Positions 12,601-25,111 of a stretch of 64,000 nt of DNA are shown one piece after another; the first letter of the stretch is position 1; the number at the start of each line of letters is the position of its first letter. The DNA lies in contig JAYKAV010002750.1 in the NCBI GenBank assembly GCA_035582835.1, forward strand, positions 592,909-656,908, given 5' to 3'. The notes under the pieces were generated by a model. It saw nothing but the letters and a program-made list of their open reading frames with translations, was not told the DNA's origin and did no database searches. The DNA comes from Phoebastria nigripes (lineage: Eukaryota > Chordata > Aves > Procellariiformes > Diomedeidae). The translations under genes and the position numbers were made by a program.

Positions 12601-15600
12601 TTAGGTGATAACACATTTCCAGGGATATTTCCATGTTGCATGGATATTTTCCATAGGGCATCTTTGTAAGTGCTTGGTCTATTAAGTGGTAAAGATATTT
12701 TACAGAATATACATCGTATGTGGTGTTTATTGGATAGAGAAATTAAGCCTCTCTTGTTCTTGTTGAATCACCTGTTACTCTTACTACATTTTACTAAGAG
12801 CTTGTGAGGAAAAGTCTTGTTTGAAACTACCACTTAATGAATTAATAAAGCTTGAGTCAACATTGCTAAATCCTGCCTTTTATTTAAAAAACTTTTATAT
12901 CTAATGTGATTTTCCAGAGGAAACTGAATACAAATATACAACATCCATGTTCTGCATGATTTTTTTTCATTATGGTCTTTGATGGTTATCAGGATTTTCT
13001 TTTGGTGATTACTAAAGCCAAAGCTTTAAATAAATCTTTTCAAATAAACAAGTATCTATTGTTATGTTCAAGTGCTTGTGTGGTCAAGCCCTTCTCCTGA
13101 ATAAACTTTGCTTAAATTTCTGTCACTTATTTATGTGGAATTTTATTCTGTTTGAATATTTGAATCTGATGTTTCCTCCTGGTCTGTCAAGTTTCAACAA
13201 GTACCAAAATTACAGTACCAAGCACTTATAATTGTAACTTATAAATCAATCTGATGTGTGCAGAGACCAGACAAATGTATATCAGCTCAGGTTTCTCATC
13301 AGCATTTCTGATGCTAGATACTGAGGCAGAACAACAAAATTAGCATTAGCTTTCAGCAGGGGTAGCTTCGAAGAAAAATTATAGACAACTCTTAGGTCTT
13401 ATTTTTGAACAGGGATCCTCTTCATATATGAGTTGAATCTCTTTTTCCAAACAAATATTTACTAAGAATACATGTTACAACAACTTCTCTTGTGAATATA
13501 AATGCATTTTGAAAAGTTGTTCTTTGGTAGAGTTAAACCACATTCTGTAAGTGAAAGAAACTGCCCCAGTAAAAGTGCAAAATTTAGTCAGCATAAATGA
13601 GCCTGAATAAAAGTTTTTAAAAGGCACCTGCTAAATTAAGGCCCACCGCTCTCCCCGTTCCTAAGAAACCCAGGTCTGCTGGCAAAAATCAGTAACATAA
13701 ACATTGCCTAATATTAGTTCACACTGCGCCATTTTGCTACTGTCAAAAGTTAGCTATTTTGTAATATCTAACATTTTTCTTCAGTTAGTCTGACCACATT
13801 TACTAGCCAGGAGGTAGAGGTCTGCCAGCAATTTTCCAGATATACGTATTATTTGCTTTATAACAATGCTGATGGTGAGCACTAAGCTTAGCAAACTGTC
13901 TCCGTTCAAGAAATGGGTTAATTTCTTTTGTTCTAATGTTATCCAATGATTTGGTTAAAACATAAACAGCTGGCTAATATTTTTCCAATTATGTCTATTA
14001 TTTCTTACACTTCTGTAACTTTTAAGCTTTTATATGGATTTTTTTTTTTTTTAAAGCCTATGGATGTAAATTATTATTGATTTGACAATTAGCACTTTCA
14101 CGCAAGGGTCCTGATACTGCAAGTCTTTTCAGAAATTATCCAACTTACAAGAGAGGGTTTACAGGGCAGTTAGCAGGGTTGTTTGACGTTGTGTCAGAAC
14201 ATCTGGGTTTAGCAACAACATAACACTGTCATATGGAAGCAGTACCTTTCCTTAAACTGGCATTTGACTTTGTTTTACAGAATTCTTATTAGAGAATTTN
14301 TAGAAGATAATAAACATAAAATGTCTTTACTCTACAGCTTAGTACAAAAACTTCTGTATGGTTTATTTCAATGTTTAAATTTATTTTCTTGCTTGTTCTC
14401 AAGTGCTTTTAAAACAATAAAGATATGAACCTCTGTATTCAAACATTAATTAGATTTTTTAAAAAAATTATTGACTGTCAATCAAACCTGTAAATTGCCC
14501 ACTGAATTCTTCCACTTTTGATTAAAGGGTCTTGGGAGTGACTGTTTTCAGGAGTCATGCAAAACAGTCATCAGAGCATAGACAGAAGATGAGTTTCCTC
14601 AGTGCCCTAGAGATGCTGTCCATAGGAGGGAACATACATTGCAATCTAAGGCTCATTGCCTGAGTCCAAACCTGAAGCCAGACCACAAGGAACAAGTGAA
14701 CAAAGAAAATCTAATTCACTGATTTTTTTTAAATGAAAAAATCCTAATGCAAGTTTGCTTGCAGATTCCTTTTTCTGAATTGTCAGAACTGAATGGCACT
14801 TTTCTACTTTCCCTCTTTATAGTCTCTCTTTCTCTCTGCTGTCCAACTCTGATGTGCATGTACATACAAAAAAGATATACTAATGAAGGTCTGTTACCCC
14901 TTGGATAGTGTCATGGTGATTAGGGCACTCTCTGGANGTAGGAAAGGTTGCTCAAACTCTCTTCAAGTTTCTCTAGCTCAGAGAAAGGAATGAATTAAGA
15001 ATTTTTGCTGTTCTCAGTGAGCAACACAATATTTGGACAATCCGTATTTCAGAGGCAATCCGTAGCGGTCCTGCAGTATTGCCTGTGGACACAGGAAATT
15101 GGACACTTAAAAGCCATCTGAAGCTGAAAATGAGAACGTAGTATAACCAACCAGTGAAGGTGGCAAAACTTCACTTTCATTTACAGTAGGGAGAGGCGGA
15201 CCACCTTCCTGATTTGGTTTATGGGCATCTGGTTTTCATCTTCAAATTTCTTGTCCTTTTATTTTTAAAAATAAGTTTAAAATGCCTCCTTTGGTGTGTG
15301 TAGGGGGAAGGTTCTGGATTGCTTTTGTTAGGATCTTACACCATTTTTTTGCTTGTCTGGGAGAAAAAAGGTTTCNTTGTTTATTTGTTTGTTTCAGGCT
15401 GACCTAGGATGTTTTCAGCTTTCAGTCCAAGCATTGGAACAAAAGTCCTCTCCAAACCTGCCCCACACCCCCAGCCCTCTTTGTGTAACTTTACACCAGA
15501 ACAGAACTATGAGCCAGTTTGTCTGGGCCATATTCCCAAGGACAGCCTAATAATTTTCAAGTATCTTCACATCAAACAAAACCAGTAACAAAAGAAAGGC

Positions 15601-18600
15601 ATTTTTTCAATTTTAATTCCAAATGAAGATAGAAGAAGGGAAAATGAAACCTGTGTGTGCTGAAGAGCAAAAACTGATAGGAGAGGTAAATAATCTTCCA
15701 AGTTTGCACAGAGTAGAAACAAGGCATTATAACAAAATGATATATTTAAAAATATAGTTCCTTTAAACTTCTTGCTGACTTGAATTTCAGCTTCAGTGAG
15801 GCTCAAGATCTTGCTAAAGAAATGTCTTTTCCTTGTTGTTTGTGACAGGAGAAAATAGCACTATTAACGACAAGGAATTATTAGGGAAATATCTTGGCAT
15901 TTTTAATGTAAGAAAGGAAGCAAATCATGGTCATATGTATCTTTTGTCCAGCTCGGAATGATCTCTATCATGTTGGAAGTTTTTATTCGGAAGTCTGTGT
16001 TGACTCTCATGATTAGGGCCAGAAATCCTACAGCTGACAGGAAAGTGACCTATAAATAATGATCTATGATGGACTTGTCATATAGTCACTAAATGAAATA
16101 TTCTAGTACCTGTTTCCTTTGTCTTGTTTCTCAGTTTCCGTCTTCTTTAAGGTTATTCCTTTTGACATATCCCGCTAGCTATCTGGTAGGAATGGGTTTA
16201 CTTTGTCTTGGACATGTATTCCATTTTCACCAGAAAAGTATCACTGAACATCATGATCACTGAATTATTGAAATTATTTTTGTGAACAAGAACTCCACTT
16301 GAATATGATTGGATACAGTTAGTATTGAATTTCCAAGTCAAAGTTAATTTTTTTTTTTTTTTTAAATAGAGGTATATAAATACATGTATATGGATATATT
16401 AAAAAACAGGACTAGAAGGAGTTGCTTACAATGCGGTATGGATTCTGGAGTTTTTAGCAAATGAAAAAGTAAGACTTTAGTAAGAATATAAATTTACAAC
16501 ACTTCAAATACATTATAGTAATTACCTACGTGCATTCTCTAACTACCACACTGTATAAAGAAAATCAGCCAGCTCATGGTAATAGTCCATCTTCATTCTC
16601 TTAACCAATAATAAAACAGTCTTTCAGCAAGGAGTAAGTTATTTCATTTCATTTACTAATGGTGAAAAATGTGCATGTGGGATCATAANATCATGTGGCG
16701 GATGGTCTCTGAGTTTGCATCCCAGCTTTTTGCATGGTACCTTCTGTGGTCATGTCTTTAATGATATGAATCCAACACTTCCCTTGATACCTCTAATTGA
16801 TAATTCCTAAAAGGATCTGCACCAGGTCTGTCCACAAAAAGGGGACATTCTTGTTATTGAGGTGGAGAAAGATGTTAGGAGAGAGAAATCCTAGAACCAC
16901 TATAGTCCATGTGAATTTTACCACTGAATTCACTGAGTCCAGGATTTCACCCCAAACTTGCAGTTCAGATCTCCCTTGTTTACTCTGAGTAATGAGACAA
17001 ACAGAAACACCCATGCCAAATGTGCTTGCTTTCAGCAAGCCTGCCAAAAGTGAACTCCCCTTGCAACACAGTTCAGTAAGCGTTATACATGTAGCATTAG
17101 CAGTTGACACTGCTTAAAAGGCTACAATAGAACACTGCATGAAAGAAGAACCATAAAAACTGGGTTTTGTGCCATCTATGCTTCTGTAAAACTTGCAGAA
17201 AATTTATGTTGGCAAATAAATTAGGGTAGGCCTAATGAGAAGTAATAACTCAGTTATTTTGACCCTTGTTTTCGTTTATAAGCTTACGTCATCTACAAGA
17301 AAAGATGGTATGACTGCAAGACCCCCATTGTTGTACCTGCCAGTCCCACCTTCCCTCCTTTTTGAAGCAAAGATGATTTACTACAGGAAAAGGAATTATA
17401 AATTTGTCTAAGTGACTTAGTAGACAAGATACTTCCTCTTGAGATTATGCTTGGTTGATGGAGTAAATCACAATATTTTTTGTTTCTAGTTGAATCTCAA
17501 GGATAACTTTTATCTCATGTATAATTCAGCTCACTGTGTTTGAGTAACTCAATACATACACTGTTCACTCATCACTTGAATCCCAATTTTTTAGCCTACA
17601 TCATTTTCTGTTGACTTACAGTAGAAAATATGCTGTGATCTGTGCCATGGCCATTACTTGTAATGTCCATAAAACAATTGGAGTGACTAACGCAGGTCTT
17701 TGAAGACTACTCATATATGCAAACTATGCTTATGATTTCATTTGCTTGAGCAAGGTTGCACATCTGCTCATAAAAATGTCACTTCTTGGCCAAGCTCGAA
17801 ATGACGTTTTTCAACTGCAGTGCTGCAGTTCTTCTGCTCATCTGGCTAGTCACACACTAACAAAAAAAAAATCGTAGTTCATAACTGGAGATGGAGCTAT
17901 TCCACTCTTCTTTCCCTTCTGCTTAGCAAGCTTCAACAGATGAGGAGATACAGCAATAGACTGTGAAAGGCATGCTTGTAATAGTGCTGATATTAAAAGC
18001 CCTACAAATATCAGTGGTGAACCAACTTTCTGTTTCTTTCCTTCTCTAATCAGCTGTACAAAACCGTCCTGCAGAGTTATAGTACAGTAGCTGAAAAAAG
18101 CAGATAGAAACACAAGATAGCTGGTATAAACAGAGCAGCCATAAATGTGTACAATGAGGGAACCAGTGGTTTCATACTTGTACTGCAAGTGTTTGCTTTA
18201 ATGGCCACAACTGTGTTGGATGGAGTCAGCTACATTTCAGTCAAACTCTTCATACTGGGGTATTTACCCTTTGTGTCCTATTTAGATACTTATTTTCATT
18301 AGAAAGAATGTAGATTCCACACTATTACCTTGATAGTTTGAATGACATGTATAGTATTCAAAATAATATTAATATTGAAATAAGTTATGATCACTCTGTG
18401 ATGGCAGAAGAATGAAAGCACATGAATATTCTCAATGCACCAAATGTGTCCTTTCAGACTGTTCAGATATCACCTGGACAACTAAAGGAGTCCACTGCAT
18501 TCAGTACCTGATTTCTAACTCCTCATCCTTGTGTAAAACAAACCTCTTCACAATATGACAACCAGCTTGCTATAGTGAAAGCATCCTAAAGGTATAGCTT

Positions 18601-20733
18601 CTCATCCAGACAGCTAGTGTTTGGTTGCTGCAAAGGATACAGAAAAGGTGATATTAAGAGTACACAGCCTATAATGAAATGAGTCAGTGCGTGCATACTT
18701 TAATCTGTAAAAAACCCTTTAGCTTAATAATAATTGAAGGAAATAAAGCCTTTGGATTTATCACCATTCGCCTAGTTGAGAGGACCTAAGTTTGTTCAAG
18801 CTTAGGCTCGCTAGCTTCCAGGATAGTAGCGAGCTATTAATTTTAATTTTAGGATATTTCTATAAGCACAGGACCCAACATTTATATAGGGGTGCTTGGC
18901 CTATTATCCATCTGTTAGTAAACAACACATCTTTTCTTTTCGAAGTGATGGCTGGCCATTTCCTCATTTGCCCATCTGCTTTTCTAACCTTTTGTAAAAG
19001 GATTGGAAAAATCCCTGTTTTGTATGCTTAGCTAAGAAATCTGAGATCCTGAACCATTTCTCAGTCTCCTTTAGATGCATCATTTAAAACCACATCTAGT
19101 AAGCTGTTAGGGGTTGGTAGCACACCAGAAATATGTAGATTTTCAATGATGCAGGAAATAGAGTTTGAATTTCTTGGTCTTACCATTTCAGAGATTGTTA
19201 CTCAGCAGAAAATATTTGTTTGCAAAAAAGCTTTCTTTTCCACATGTGAGTTTCAAGGTGGCATCAGTAAAAAAGATTTGAAATGCTTTGTCTTTTTAGC
19301 AAAACAATTTTAACAGCTGATTTTCTGATTAACTTACAATGCTTGCCAAAGCTTTTGCATAATTCTTCAGTTCTAATATATTTGACTGAATAGTAGCCTG
19401 TGGAGTAATGTCAAATAAACGCATATTTCAAACAAGAGCAGGGGGAATTGTAATTTTCCACCCACTAACAGGCTGACCATATATTCAGAAGTGGTATTTG
19501 GCAGGAGCTTGATTCAATAAGTTATGAATAGCTGCTGCCCACTGTTTTACTACACCCCCTACACAGGGCTGCAGCGAGGACCTGCAAAGTCTACAATTGC
19601 AAAGGGGACCCAAATTCCAGGATTGTAGGAGTCCAATATTTGAGATCAGCAGGAGAACTACGAAGCTGGCAATGAACAAGGAAGAAGCAGAACTCTAATC
19701 AAGACTGAATTAATGCTGATGTGATGATCTGAAATCCAACTTTAGAAATAAAACAATAACAGATCTGGCTCTATATGGTCTGATATTGCCACCCAGCCTG
19801 AATTACTGTTGACAGCTCGTAACTTTATTGCACCAGCATGCCTGATTGCTGTCATTGTGCCAGAGATTTGATACTTCTGAAATTCAAACTGGGAAGGAGA
19901 GGAGATCATATCTGAAAATAAACAATCAAATGAAAATTTCTGTGGCAGAGGCTTGTTTACCACATCTTCAGATGGGCAGCTGAGAGAGTCTGGAGGTTGC
20001 TGAGTATGAATTCCATAAGAAAAGAATTACACGGTGCTATTAATACTTAGCAATTTTCGTCTGTAAATCTGTACAATGAAACTGAGCATTTTTCCTCTAC
20101 CTTATGGGTTTAAAAACCAACATGTACAGCATTTAAGGAGAGATTTTGCAAAAGGGCATGAAAAAGGAGTTTGAATCCCAATTCCCTACTGTGGCAGAAG
20201 CCCAAGCCCACATAGGACTTGATCTAGAAAAAACCAAAACCACTGGAAAGTCTTCCACTGATTCCAATTGGATTTGAAACAGACCTACAACAAGTCAGCT
20301 GCAGATCTCAGGGACAGAGAAGCATAACAGAGTCCTTCCTACATCCTCTAGCTAATGGCCAAAGCAAAATGGTGCAATAGTAACTGCTTCAGACAGGTAT
20401 AACTTAAATCAAAGGAGTGATCCTCCATATTATTTTCTCCCTTGAGACACTACAAACTGTTCTAATGTAGTAAGAAATATGAACTGATTTTATGGTATTA
20501 AAAAAAAAGTGCCCTTATATACATGACCTCTTAACCTTAATTAAAATGGACACTGTGAGGATGCTGCTGGAGAGAAGCACCTGCCACAGATATGAGCACC
20601 ATGAGTTATAGAGTGTGGGTTCCTCTCTTTGTGATGGGATATTGCTTAGCTGCAAGAGCAGCCCCCCTGCAACTTTTCTCCGTTGCTTTTGAAATGGCTT
20701 AATCTGGAGAACTGTTGTCAGTCTGTGTGAGCA
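9616..20733. other. Long AT-rich non-coding stretch
   Basis: No gene is recognised. The longest frames are minus-strand: 129 codons at 10247-10636, 105 at 16793-17110 and 112 at 17850-18188. None shows a domain I know. A 17-base A-run lies at 10810-10826, and T-runs of about 14 and 18 bases lie near 14040 and 16350. Isolated N calls occur at 10222, 14300, 14937, 15376 and near 16688. Likely intergenic or intronic. Confidence 0.6.
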
Positions 20734-21087
20734 GTGTTGGTCTGTGCGTGCAGCCTCCCATCACAGTGTTGCTCCGATATGTGCTATTGTACTTTCCTTT
20801 TAATGTTTTTATGCCCTTTGTGGTGTTTCACTTTTTCCCTTCTGAAGGTGCTGAAGGGTACAATACTTACGGGTCTGGTGGAGGATGCCAAACTGCAATC
20901 CTTCGTTCAACAGCACTTCATGAGTAAGGATGAGATGCTGCTTCCTTTATTCTGTACTACTGCTTGGTATTTCACAGAGGACTCATACTCAGGCCACCAA
21001 AATCCACTGGAGAGTTATTTTTCCTCTCTACCTTGTGCAGAAGTGGAAAAATATCAACTAGAAAGTGTACTGATGCTTTCTGAATAG
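20734..21087 (+). other. 117-codon open frame with internal acceptor and donor-like sites
   Basis: The frame opens at an ATG with a Cys- and Phe-rich hydrophobic stretch, which may simply reflect a pyrimidine-rich tract. That tract ends in TTCTGAAG (AG at 20846-20847) and is followed by a more protein-like part beginning VLKGTILTGLVED. A donor-like ATGA|GTAAGG lies at 20923/20924, giving a possible 76-base internal exon. Beyond the donor the frame stays open to 21087, so the open reading does not depend on splicing. I do not recognise the product. It could be an exon of an unidentified gene or chance. Confidence 0.12.
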
Positions 21088-22179
21088 GACTTCTGAGTGC
21101 AAAGTGGAGTCCAAAAGACATTGGGAGAAAAAAGACATAGTTACAGAGACCACTGCAGAGAATAAGGTAACAGTACGACAGTATGTGCCTATAGGCTGAT
21201 TGCATTGAAANAAACATCTCGTTAAAATGAGGCAGATTTGTATAACCAGTTATACTCCTTGTAGTTCTCAATTTTAACACCTCAGTCAATGAAACTGTCA
21301 TTTTGGCTAGCATCAGTTTGGTTTCTAGTCTAGTGCAAGGCCATCTCCAATCCTCAGGCACTGTCAGAAATACTTTCCTTTAAAACAAACTTCCATGAAA
21401 TTACTTCTGTGTCTACAGGTTTAGGAACATCAGCACTGCACTGCTGATCTTTTAGATTTCGGCAATACAATAAAACAATTACAAATTAGGTGGGGTTTCC
21501 CTTTTGCTTTAGAGATCTTGAGCACACCTACTTCCATCCTGACAGCAACTACTTGACATTCAAACCACATTAGGGGCAGCTAATGTCATAAGAACAGCAG
21601 CAAATCCACGCAAAAACATTTTGGAAAAGCAACGGACAGGCTCTAACCTCTTCAGCTGTGTTGGTCAAAAAAATCCCCCAAATCTACAAAATCTAGACGT
21701 AGCCATGCCCTGGCCAGTTGTTTCAAGATGCCAGGACCCAGCCCATCAGTACTGGGTACTTTATTTATATTTCTATGGTAGTACATGGTTCAATTCACAC
21801 GCTAGTGTATTTATGGTGGAAACATGTAATAGAATTCCAACTGATGTGGCACAGAGTCACTTTAAAATGGAGTAAACTATGTTGAAAACAAGGAGACATT
21901 TGAGGTGGAACATGCTATTAAGATAGGGTAGCAGAGAAAACCCAAATGGAAATTGCAAAAAGTACTTTTAAAAAATAGTTTTCTTTCATTTATCTTCAAA
22001 TTCTTGGTAGTGGTTTGATTTGCTTTATCTCCCTCCATGCCTCATAAGAATGACATCTGTTCTTACTGATAGCCTGCAAACTGCACATCTGCTATCAGAA
22101 TTTCATATGAAGACCTTCTGTCTTCATCCTGGCTTGCTTGTTTATATAGTTAAGGTGTTATTTTTGTTTTTGAATATAT
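21088..22179. other. Non-coding DNA, no gene recognised
   Basis: Only short chance-level frames are present. A minus-strand frame (20972-21361) begins with a PEDWR motif reminiscent of the CR1 segment before the palm, but the following residues do not match CR1 and I do not call it an element. Confidence 0.5.
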
Positions 22180-22245
22180 AAGCTCTTTGAAGCAGAAGTT
22201 TGTATAAGATCACACAATCTTGGTGTGACCTGGCTCTGGACTTCA
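22180..22245 (+). mobile_element. Possible decayed L3/CR1-like LINE 3' tail
   Basis: The segment reads AAGCTCTTTGAAGCAG and then, after a gap, a TTTGTATAAGATCACACAAT-like run followed by CCTGG. From memory, the conserved 3' tail of ancient L3/CR1-type amniote LINEs has AAGCTCTTTGGGGCAG followed by TTTGTACAG...CACAATGGGG. The order and spacing agree roughly, with several substitutions. This is a recognition-level call that a repeat-library search could easily overturn. Confidence 0.3.
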
Positions 22246-22284
22246 GGCCCGTCTACAGTCTCTTTCTATAGTTATATCTATATT

Positions 22285-22321
22285 TGTGTGTGTGTGTGTT
22301 TGTACATAAATATATATATAA
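22285..22321. repeat. (TG)n followed by (TA)n microsatellite
   Basis: About seven TG units at 22285-22298 are followed, after a short spacer (TGTACATAA), by about five TA units at 22310-22321. An ordinary compound dinucleotide repeat. Confidence 0.85.
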
Positions 22322-24344
22322 AATAATTTTATAAGCAAGTTACAGAAGCTGAGTTGTAAGAAAATGTATGTGAAATGAATTTAAGTTCATTTTGCATACT
22401 TAAATGGGCTGACTTTGGGCCTACATGGAGCTTAAAGCCTGTGTCCTATTGAAATCTGACTGTTCTTCATCTACAGCAAGTGGTTCAAAGAAAAATGCTC
22501 CTCTAGTACATTTTAGCTTCAGGCTGTCTATTTCCAGAGAGAACCACAAACTTTGTAAAACAGATGGCTACACTGACAGCTTGCCAGAAACCTAGGGACC
22601 ACACTTAGTCTACATAAGAACATGAACAAAATCGCTATTTATTTCTACTCATAACACCTCTAATAACTGAATTGAACTGAACTGCTGCTGTTTAAACCCA
22701 ANAGTGATGGGTTTTATTGTAAAAAACTGTGGGGGTAAGTGGTGATGACAGTCCTAGTTTAAGACCTTTCCAGGTAGCACCTTAGATAACCCTTTCTTTG
22801 TTCAAAAAAAATGAGGGACCTTAGTAGAAACCATTTAATCGAGTATGCTGGCAATCCGTGCTTCAGTCCTCTGAAGCAAGGAAATGGGATTTCCTGACAT
22901 GGTGTGCCAATGCAAAACGCATTACGTGCTACTAAGGGAGCCCCTGGCCCACCCAGTGCCAGGAGGCTTATTTAACAGTTTTGCTAACATGGTTTTCAGT
23001 GCAAGATACACTGCTTCTCTAGCTCGTTAACCTCTTCTGTGTTCTGAATATACTGGATACAAGGGAAAAATATGCTGCAGGCACTGGTGTATATACCAGG
23101 CATGACTAAGACCAATAGCTTTTTCTTCAGTGAGAGTCAAGCAAAAAATAGAAGATGTAACAACCATTGCTTATTATAGCTTTCTGCTGACATTAAAATG
23201 TGGAAAGGTTTTTTATTTTGTCTTCAATCTTTGAGCTATCCAGCTAACCTTGAATATTACCAGGAAGAAATGCCATCTAAATCTCGGAGGCATATACATC
23301 AGAACATAGCATATTGTAGCTGCTGTTCTTAACAGGTTTTTGAGCAGCTGCTGAAACTGAAGGAATGAACTATATATTAAACAAATGCAGCAACACAGAC
23401 CAAAAAGTTTTGTCCTAGAAGGAGGCTGAGTACACTTTGTATCATACAGTGTTTACTCCTCCTGCTTTCTCCTCTTGTTCAAACAGTAGGACTTCAAGGC
23501 AGACAGCCAGGAAGGATTCAGCCCTTCGCTGAGGCTGGTTCTGCAAGCCTGACATCCTTTCACGGGCACTAGGCTATACATTTGCAGAAGAGAGCTTGAT
23601 TGACACTTCAGTGTGATGAAGCACAAACTCAATATTTGGATGCTATGTTTATTGGTAACATGAAAAGACAAAAATTCCTTACTAGTGCCTTCCAAGCTGC
23701 ATGAAGCCTCATGTGCAGCCTGACCTAGAGCTGACCCAACGCAGATACAGGTTTCTGGTTAGCTTGTTAGGCAGCGAAGGAATTTCTCTGCAGGGTGAAG
23801 CTTGGGGCTCCTGTGCAAAGTACTGTCAGAGGAGGGGTCTTTATTGAGCTCTTTTTTTAACTTTGAAATCCATGTGTGAGAGCTGTCCTTTAATGATTGA
23901 TGGGATTTGCAATGAATCCCATTGCTACCATCCTGGACATGTATGCAGTCGTGGCCTGCTAAAGTACTCTTGGCTGCAAGGATGGAGCTGATGATAATTG
24001 CCTGTTTTTGCCGTGTACCACACAGCTTTTTCTTCCTCAGTCTCAATATTATGATCAGTTCTCTACAAGCCAAGATGAAATATCTCTGGGCGGTCTTCAT
24101 AGGTGTCTGAGCCTGCACCGGAGAAACATTATTACTGTTGACAAGAATTGATTAGGCTGGGAGTTATCTACCAGATTTTGCAATAACTATAGTTCCTGCC
24201 ACAAGTGCTGTGACCCCTTAAGTCCCATTGCCCTTTAAGCTCTATAAGTTTTATTGTTAAGGGATTTCCAGCCCATCCCTATTCATTACCTTGGAAACAT
24301 AAACAGAAGCATTACTGAAAATGTCTAATAATGAATTTAGCCTA
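22322..24344. other. Non-coding DNA, no gene recognised
   Basis: The longest frame is 119 codons on the minus strand (23759-24118). It is basic and serine-rich, overlaps a 62-codon plus frame and carries no recognisable domain. No repeat family or RNA gene is seen. Confidence 0.5.
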
Positions 24345-24430
24345 AGCACCCTACTGGGAGGTAGAGTAGCATTATTATCCCCATTTTACAGTTGAAGAAC
24401 AAGTTCCAGAGTTCAAGGCTGTCCACCAGA
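24345..24430 (-). mobile_element. Ancient MIR-type SINE fragment
   Basis: Positions 24371-24391 contain ATTATCCCCATTTTACAG within a 21-base match to the reverse complement of the conserved MIR core and 3' region, as I recall it. To the left, CACCCTACTGGGAGGTAGAGTAGC parallels the MIR segment CCCTATGAGGTAGGTACTA. To the right the match decays quickly. MIR-like tRNA-derived SINEs predate the split of mammals and reptiles, so a fragment in a bird-like genome would be very old and could persist under constraint. Orientation is minus relative to the usual consensus. Confidence 0.6.
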
Positions 24431-25111
24431 TCTCCTTCTGCCAACTCTGTCCTGCCTATATGACTAGGCTATTAACTTGAATTCCTCTGCTGACCACTAA
24501 TACAACAGAAACAACTGTCAAGATAGGTGGTCTCTCAAGTAATCACATTCAAAACCTTTGAGGCTCACTCTATATTAAAAACAACAGTTTAAATCCTGCC
24601 CATAAACTTGCCAGCAGTCGCTACAGGTTTCTGCAGCATCAGTTTAATAGTCTCTCTGTGTGATACACTACTTAATTAGAAGGTAGAATGCAGCTGCTGG
24701 AGCTTAAGCTTCTGTATCATCTCTACATGCAGCCCCTTTGCAAAGCCCAAATCTGACTGTGACAATTGCACTGGGAGCAGTGTCCTTCTCACTCTTTCAC
24801 AGCGGAGATGAAAAAATCATGGGTATCTCAGTTTTCCATGTAGCTATGGCTAGCTGGAGAGACAGCGAGATGCAGCATGCTTGTTCTAAGCATTGAGAAA
24901 CCAAGATACTGGTTTAAAAATAATGAGATTTTAAACAGATACTACAGTTTCAGTTATCTGAATTTGTCTTCATGTCTTGTGTGAGGAGGGTTCATGTTTT
25001 TAAGTATTTCTTCAAAAACAAAAGAACTTCGGGTTTGGTGGGTTTCTTCAATGAAGGAGAAAGTATTTGTAGAATCTCTTGAATCCTATTGCATGGACTT
25101 CAAGAGCAAGC
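24431..25111. other. Non-coding DNA left of the CR1 insertion
   Basis: No gene or repeat is recognised. The open frame starting at 24994 runs into the CR1 sequence out of the CR1 frame, so it is a shadow of that element. The CR1 homology starts abruptly near 25112-25115, consistent with 5' truncation. I see no clear target-site duplication, which is usual for CR1. Confidence 0.55.

Noticed and set aside
20972..21361. Minus-strand frame starting with a PEDWR-like motif similar to CR1 ORF2
   Set aside because: Only five residues agree; the following sequence does not match CR1 and no other CR1 portion is adjacent.
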